A stretch of 64,000 nucleotides of DNA from assembly GCF_018446385.1 (NCBI RefSeq), contig NC_056002.1:5443474-5507473 (forward strand), given 5' to 3'. This DNA comes from Zingiber officinale (lineage: Eukaryota > Streptophyta > Magnoliopsida > Zingiberales > Zingiberaceae). A program made the position numbers and the translations under genes. This document shows, piece by piece, positions 58,391 through 64,000 of this stretch (position 1 is the first letter of the stretch; each line of letters opens with the position of its first letter). The notes below the pieces were generated by a model, which saw only the letters and a list, made by a program, of their open reading frames with translations, did no database searches and had not been told where the DNA came from.

Positions 58391-60793
58391 TGTTGGTTGC
58401 TACTCGGAAAACCTATAGGTTTCACTGTACAAAAATTTTGTACAAAGGTCTGAACCTTTTCCTAGCTACCATGTGTTCTTTTAAATTAAATTTTGGATCG
58501 CCTGCGGAACTTAACACGTTTGATCCAAAACTTAATCTATTTGTTCTTTTAGGTTTTGACTTGGATCTCCTGCGGAACTTTACACGTTCGACCCAAGTCT
58601 CCTTAAGTTATTAATTCCATTAAATATTAATTTCCATAATTGGTTCCCAGTACTGACGTGGCGAGGCACATGGCCTTCTTAGATATGGGAGCAACCACAA
58701 CCGACTAGACAAAACCTTTTATAGAAAGCTAATATTTAATTTCCTAAAATAACTTTAGGTTAACCAAAGAGAACAATCAAATCACAAGGAAAAGAAAAAA
58801 CAAAAGAACACAACATCGAAAAACATATTCGAAATTCTAGAATCGTAAACCTCTTGTATTTGGTATTATTTCCATAAATAACTAGCATGATGCGGAAATA
58901 AAAATTACTAGTTATACCTTGTAGAAAAACCTCTTGATCTTCTACCGTATTCCTCTTCTAACCTCGGACGTTGTGTGGGCAACGATCTACCGAGATGAGA
59001 AACCACCAACCACCTTCTTCTCCTCCAAGCAAGGTTCGGCCACAAAGGAAAACTTCACCAAGGAGAAAAACCAAAATACTAACCAAGCTCCAAGAGATGC
59101 TAGCTTTCTCTCCTTCTTCTTCTTCTTCTCCAAGTAGTATCCGGCCACCACAAGAGCTCCAAGGGAGAGAGAGAGGTTCGGCCACCACAAGAGGAAGAGA
59201 GGGAGAGGATGGCCGGCCACACCAAGGAACAAAAGAGGGAGAGAAATAATAGATGTTGTGTCTCTTGAAGGCACCCTCACCCCTTCTTTTATATTCTTTG
59301 GCCTAGGCAAATTAGGAAATTTAATTGCAATAAAATTTCCACAATTTCCTTGACATGATTTAATTGAGAAAAATAAAATAAAATTTCCCAATTAAATCTA
59401 CATTGGCCGGCCACTTCATTGGAGAACAAATTGGACAAGTTTCAATCAACAATTAAAACTTCCTAATTTATTTCCGGAAATTTTAAAATTAAAATTTCTC
59501 TTTAAAAATCTCTACATGGTTAATAAAAGAAATTTCTATAATTTTAATTTTACAACATGTGAATAATTTTTAAAGAGAAAATAAAATATCTCACCAATCT
59601 ACAAATAAGGAAAGAGATCTAATCTCTTTCTTTAATCTTTTGTAAATTTTACAAGAGAGATAATTTAATTTAAATTCTCTTTAATAAATTATTTCTTTCA
59701 CATAATAAAAATTAAAATTAAAATTCTTTTTAATTTATTTTGGCCGGCCCTACTAGCTTGGGTTCAAGCTAGGGCCGGCCACCCAATCTTATACCTAGGC
59801 CGGCCGTAGCTTGTTCCCAAGCTAGCTTGGCCGGCCCCTATTGGGTGGGTATAGAAGGTGGGTATAGGTGGGTATAGAACTCTATAAATAAGAGACTACG
59901 ATAGGGACCGAAAGGAGGAATTGGTTTTGGTCTCCCGATAAAATTAAGCATCCCGTGTTCGCCCCGAACACACAACTTAATTTTATCAATGATAATTCAT
60001 TCCACTAGAGAACTATCATTGAACTACCGCACCAATCCCAAATTACATTTTTGGGCTCCTTCTTATTATGAGCATGTTAGTCTCCCTGTGTTTAAGATAT
60101 CGAATGTCCACTAATTAAGTGAGTTACTGACAACTCATTTAATTAATATCTAAGTCCAAGAGTAGTACCACTCAACCTTATCATCATGTCGGACTAAGTC
60201 CACCTGCAGGGTTTAACATGACAATCCTTATGAGCTCCTCTTGAGGATATTATCAACCTAGTATCTCTAGGACACAGTTTCCTTCTATAATCAACAACAC
60301 ACACTATAAGTGATATCATTTCCCAATTTATCGGGCTTATTGATTTATCGAACTAAATCTCACCCATTGATAAATTAAAGAAATAAATATCAAATATATG
60401 TGCTTGTTATTATATTAGGATTAAGAGCACACACTTCTATAATAACCGAGGTCTTTGTTTCTTTATAAAGTCAGTATAAAAGAAACGACCTCAAATGGTC
60501 CTACTCAATACACTCTGAGTGTACTAGTGTAATTATACAGTCAAGATAAACTGATACCTAATTACACTACGACCTTCTAATGGTTTGTTCCTTTCCATTT
60601 TGGTCGTGAGCTACTGTTTATAATTTATAAGGTACTGATAATATCATCTTCTGTATGTGACACCACATACTATATTATCTACAATATAAATTAATTGAAC
60701 AACTACAACTAAATGTAGAAAATTTGACCAAATTTGATTCTTTATTCATAATGAATGTTTACAAAGCTTAGGCTTTCAGTATACACTCCAACA
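58391..60793 (-). mobile_element. 2.4-kb solo LTR (Ty1/copia type)
   Basis: 2403 bp. On the minus strand it begins TGTTGGAGTGTATACTGAAA and ends GCAACCAACA; both sides carry the exact 5-bp duplication GACCG (58386-58390, 60794-60798). It holds no coding part, though several open frames of 60-130 residues occur at 58930-59390 in a simple-sequence GAGAGG/CTTCTT region. GGCCGGCC motifs recur at 59220-59840. The start resembles large copia LTRs of the Angela/Bianca kind; the lineage is an inference. Confidence 0.85.
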
Positions 60794-61050
60794 GACCGGA
60801 TATTTGGCACGAAGTCCAAATGGGTCGACAGGCTGACCAGACATTTGGCACGAAGTCCAAGCGGGTCGATGGGCTGACCGGACGCTTGACAAGAAGTGCA
60901 GCTAGGTCGACGGGCTGACCGGATAGCTGGCGAGAAGTCCAAGCGGGTCGACGGGCTGACCAGACACTTGGCGAGAAGTCCAGCTAGGTCGACGGGCTAA
61001 CCGGATAGCTGGCGAGAAGTCCAGACGGGTCAAGGGCTGACCGGACGTCT
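60794..61050. repeat. 41-bp minisatellite
   Basis: Six to seven tandem units, each starting GACCGGA or GACCAGA, running through TTGGCACGAAGTCCAAG or CTGGCGAGAAGTCC and ending GGGTCGACGGGCT. One more partial unit lies left of the solo LTR (58368-58390), so the solo LTR landed within the array. Confidence 0.93.
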
Positions 61051-61319
61051 GACAGGTGAGTAAAGGTAAGTCACTGGAAGGGAGTGACTGTGAGGACGCA
61101 TTCCCGGGAAGGGAACATTAGGCGTCGATACGGCTTAGATCCATTTCGGACATCTAAGTCGAGATCGTGATTAGATTCCGGTCTCAGAAAGACGGAATCT
61201 AAGTCATACTCTTTTTGCCAAACTATAAACTGAACTAACACTCTGTTTTACAGGTAATAAATTATATATTTGCCTTGGACTAACCTTGTCTTGAAGGAGA
61301 AGGAATTTCTGGAGAAAGG

Positions 61320-61470
61320 AGGTCCGGGCGCCCGGAAGGGATCCGGGCGCCCGGGAGGCAATCTTATCCTGAACGCGTCGTCGCCACGTGGAGCTTGCTG
61401 GTTGGACCTGCCACGTCTCACCAGGGCGCCTGGAAGGGATCCGGGGCGCCCGGAAGGGATCCGGGGCACC
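61320..61470. repeat. CCGGGCGCCCGG palindrome island
   Basis: Four to five copies of GGGCGCCCGGAAGGGATCCG-like text separated by about 20-70 bp, in the LTR just upstream of its TATA-like CATATAAAAG. The same island in opposite orientation is in the LTR at 5307. Confidence 0.85.
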
Positions 61471-61540
61471 CCGAGCATCATATAAAAGAAGGGCCAAGGC
61501 TGGAGCTTAAAAAACAACTCAGAATCCAAGTTTTCAGAAG

Positions 61541-63231
61541 CAGCAAAGGAAGTAGTTTGGATCAAGAATTTCATTACCGAACTTGGTGCGGTTCCATCTA
61601 GTATTGAAGCATTATCTATTTAGTGCGACAACACTGAAGCTATTGTGCAAGCAAAGGATCCTAGGTCTCATCATATGATGAGAGAGATCATTAGTAGGAG
61701 AAAAATACAACTTGAGAAAATTTTCACTGAAAGGAACTTAGTGGATTCTTTGACAAATACTCTACCACAAAGCAAATTTGAGAGTCATGTCCAGACTTAT
61801 GATTTTTGACACCGTGGCGATTGTCATTAAGCCAAGTGGGAGTGTTAGATTTTGAAGGATGTCCTAAGCCAATTACCTTATGATTTTTACTATTTTTTTG
61901 ATAAATATAAATTCACTATTTGAGTGTATAGTATATGTTTAAATAGTTTTAAACTTATTTAATAAATATCTGCAATATAATTCATAACATGAGATGAGAG
62001 AATTTGTGATTGAATCACAACTTGTTATATTTGAAATTATGAATGTATTGAAATTTCCCTAGTTATCAAATTGGTGTATTCGTACATCATCAATTTTGTA
62101 AGACCAGCACGAGTTATACTTCTTGATTCGGCCAAACAACTATTTTTCATTAGCTAGAGATATTGGAATGTTGAGAGTTATACATAGATGCTAGTTATTT
62201 TATTAGAGTGACTTACTGTAAGACTTCATATGGTTATCAACATATATGATTATATCTGTAAAATTTTTATTACAGCTCAAGTGCAAATTTTTCTTCGACT
62301 TGAGGTATACAAATTATCTTGGTCATGAAGATTTATACTTTGACATCTTAAGCAAACATTTTTTAGAGATGTGGATCCGAAATGATTGGGTATGTCGAAG
62401 TGTCCGAAGGTATTTGGATAACCCATAGAGGATTCATCACTCCTTGCAAGGAGACATATACCCTCTGATCATTCGTTAGAATTATTACTCAAAGTCTTTG
62501 GCCAAAACATCACATAATAAGAGTATGAGACTTTGACTCTTGTACACATCTACGAGTAATTTGAATTCGGAAAACGATGAAGATTACTTGGATTAGGTGT
62601 GACGTAGTCAGCCTAGCGGGGGCAAACACATAGACCATGTCATGAACCAAGTGAGTATAAGACGAGTGAAAGGAACGATGCACGACTCACTGTAGCTGTT
62701 GAAGGGTTCAAAATTAATTCTGAGATCAACTGCGATTTTTTGACTAATTAGAGATCATGATGTACTACTAGGTGTCACTCATGATCGTTACATAATTAAG
62801 TGGTTAATTATGAACGACCACGATAAACTGAGAACCTATTAGGCTACACACATTATCAGTCTCTAAAAGACGTAAAACAAGTTAGGGAATAGGATTCTCA
62901 GATCAAGAGATAAATATTTGGTTGAACCTTATATAAGACAAATATGGTAATATTTTTCAGAACGGAAGCACGGATGTGCCACATCTCTTATGAAAAAGTT
63001 GGATCATATTTGGTTTAATCATGAACTAATTTGGTTTAGCTATGAACTAACTTAATTTAGTTGTGAACAAAACCAACGGATTATTGAGATAATTTTTAGT
63101 TAAGACATAATGGGTTGAATTTGGATTTTCAAATCCAACTCATTAAAGAGAACTATATATTGATATGATTAAGAGAGAATTAACATACAATTCATTATTG
63201 ACTTGATTAGGTTTTAAAAACCTAAACTCAA
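61541..63231 (+). mobile_element. 3' end of a Ty1/copia element: RNase H end and LTR (fossil)
   Basis: 61541-61810 shows copia RNase H end text (VVWIKNFITELGAVPSSIEA, CDNTEAIVQAKDPRSHHMMR, FTERNLVDSLTNTLPQSKFE). A polypurine tract AAGTGGGAG follows at about 61834-61842, and an LTR starts at 61843 (TGTTAGATTTTGAAGG) and runs to about 63230 (CTAAACTCA). It is fused to a foreign LTR on the left. It is broken, with no 5' part. Confidence 0.75.
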
Positions 63232-64000
63232 TGTTGGTGCAGCGGGGACCGACAAGAGGGGGTTAATTGCCTGCAAGTTAAAACTAAACCCTCCTCAACC
63301 AGTTTCAACTCAAATAATAAGCAACTATATTAAGAATCAAAATAAGCAGAGAAAAAGACATACAAATTTAACCTGGTTACAACCAAGAGGGTTGTTAATC
63401 CAGGACGATGAAAAGCGCAGTAAGAAAGCTCCTTCTCTGAAGGCGGAGAAGTCTTTTACACTTTGTAAGCACAGAAGTTGCAGAAGAAAAATTACAAAGT
63501 TGGTTTTTCGTTTACTGTTTTCGATATTCACAAGAGTTACCCGAGACCCTCCTTATATAGGGGTTCTCGAGCTTATCAGTTCACTTGATCCTTCGGGATC
63601 AAGTTTGACTCGAGAGGGATCGGTCGATCGATCCCCAGGTTCGGTCGACCGAACCTGCTGTACCTGCGCAGCTTCGCGTCCAGGTGCAGTCTTTGTGGAT
63701 CGAGCTTGGGTTTGGTCGACCGATAGGCCAACGGTCTTCAGCTGAGTTGGCCCGATCAATCTGCTCGACTCAGTCTCTGGATAGACTTCGGTTCGGTCGA
63801 CCGATCAGAAGGTTCGGTCGATCGATCAGCTCCCCAACGGTTGGCTGCTTGACGTGGCTTCTGACGTGTCACCAACAGCTGGCGTCGGATAAAGAAGGGT
63901 TCGATCGACCGATCAAGGGGTTCGGTCGACCGAACCATTGACAAGTCAACTCCTAGTTGACTTGCTCTGGTTCGGCTCCTTGGGTGATTGCGGCCTACCG
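63232..64000 (-). mobile_element. SIRE-like LTR, minus orientation, runs off the window (fossil)
   Basis: The plus strand starts TGTTGGTGCAGCGGGGACC, the downstream end of the LTR. It continues through leader-like text to a TATATAAGGAGG box on the minus strand (about 63550) and a GGTCGACC island at 63615-63940. The far end is outside the window. Confidence 0.65.
63615..63940. repeat. GGTCGACC/GATCGATC palindrome island
   Basis: About nine motifs of the type GGTTCGGTCGACCGAACC, GGTCGATCGATC or GGTCGACCGATC in about 325 bp of the LTR that begins at 63232. Confidence 0.88.

Larger units (their letters stand above)
58258..61540 (+). mobile_element. SIRE-like LTR interrupted by a solo LTR (fossil)
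   Basis: It begins TGTTGGTGCGGTTAGCAC at 58258 and continues to 58390. It resumes at 60794 through the 41-bp minisatellite and the CCGGGCGCCCGG island to a promoter-like CATCATATAAAAGAAGGG near 61477, then is cut off near 61540 where unrelated copia coding text starts. The inserted solo LTR is listed separately. Confidence 0.7.

Noticed and set aside
58934-59391. Several open frames of 67-134 residues
   Set aside because: They lie in simple CTTCTT/GAGAGG sequence inside the 2.4-kb solo LTR and are mutually overlapping on both strands.

Overview
This window looks like nuclear DNA of a flowering plant, probably a monocot. The monocot call rests on the LTR-retrotransposon families, and a Zingiberales origin is only a guess. 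The signs are spliced genes with close plant relatives, Ty1/copia and Ty3/gypsy elements nested in one another, and hAT and Harbinger-type miniature elements. There is nothing bacterial here: no operons, CRISPR arrays or rRNA, and no tRNA gene I would defend.

Three host genes look intact. A SKIP11-type F-box/kelch gene has one uninterrupted coding exon (13107-14396, +). An HVA22 (TB2/DP1) gene has five coding exons spread over 7.9 kb (24583 down to 16669, -), and its exon phases sum exactly to 270 codons plus a stop. A NAP1-related protein (SET/NRP) histone-chaperone gene has ten coding exons (35280 down to 32157, -), summing to 259 codons plus a stop. Two more host genes are relics. One is an R2R3-MYB of the MYB30/60/96 type (41907-42775, -), with a stop in place of a core tryptophan and its first intron acceptor overrun by a TA microsatellite. 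The other is the 3' half or so of a NACK-type kinesin-7 (47191-50283, +), split by a solo LTR.

Layout: 1-8.0 kb is nested SIRE-like copia and gypsy-like LTR material. 8.0-12.3 kb is AT-rich intergenic DNA. 12.4-14.7 kb is the F-box/kelch gene. 16.7-24.6 kb is the HVA22 gene, whose long introns hold an LTR-like block and hAT-type elements. 25.2-32.0 kb is an old copia element on the minus strand, itself carrying a truncated hAT, and it ends about 200 bp beyond the NRP stop codon. 32.2-35.3 kb is NRP. 35.4-41.9 kb is intergenic DNA with a hAT miniature element, a 0.85 kb array of alternating inverted repeats and LTR fragments. 41.9-46.0 kb holds the MYB relic, a Harbinger-like hairpin element and a hAT element with a decayed transposase. 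46.1-50.3 kb holds an LTR-like block and the kinesin relic. 52.7-55.0 kb is a copia 5' end. 55.3-56.3 kb is one hAT miniature element inside another. 57.5-64 kb is a stack of LTRs, including a 2.4 kb solo LTR inside a 41-bp minisatellite.

No obviously new protein system is present. The most unusual signals are in the repeats. Several LTR or leader regions each carry an island of a different short palindrome, namely CCGGGCGCCCGG, AATCGATT, CAGTCGACTG, GGTCGACC or CCGAGCGG with CCGCTCGG. TATA boxes of at least three LTRs sit between inverted arms. Three hAT miniature elements have exact 8-bp target duplications and a fourth matches at 7 of 8 bases. The host genes do unrelated jobs (ubiquitin-ligase targeting, ER membrane shaping, histone chaperoning) and do not form a functional cluster.
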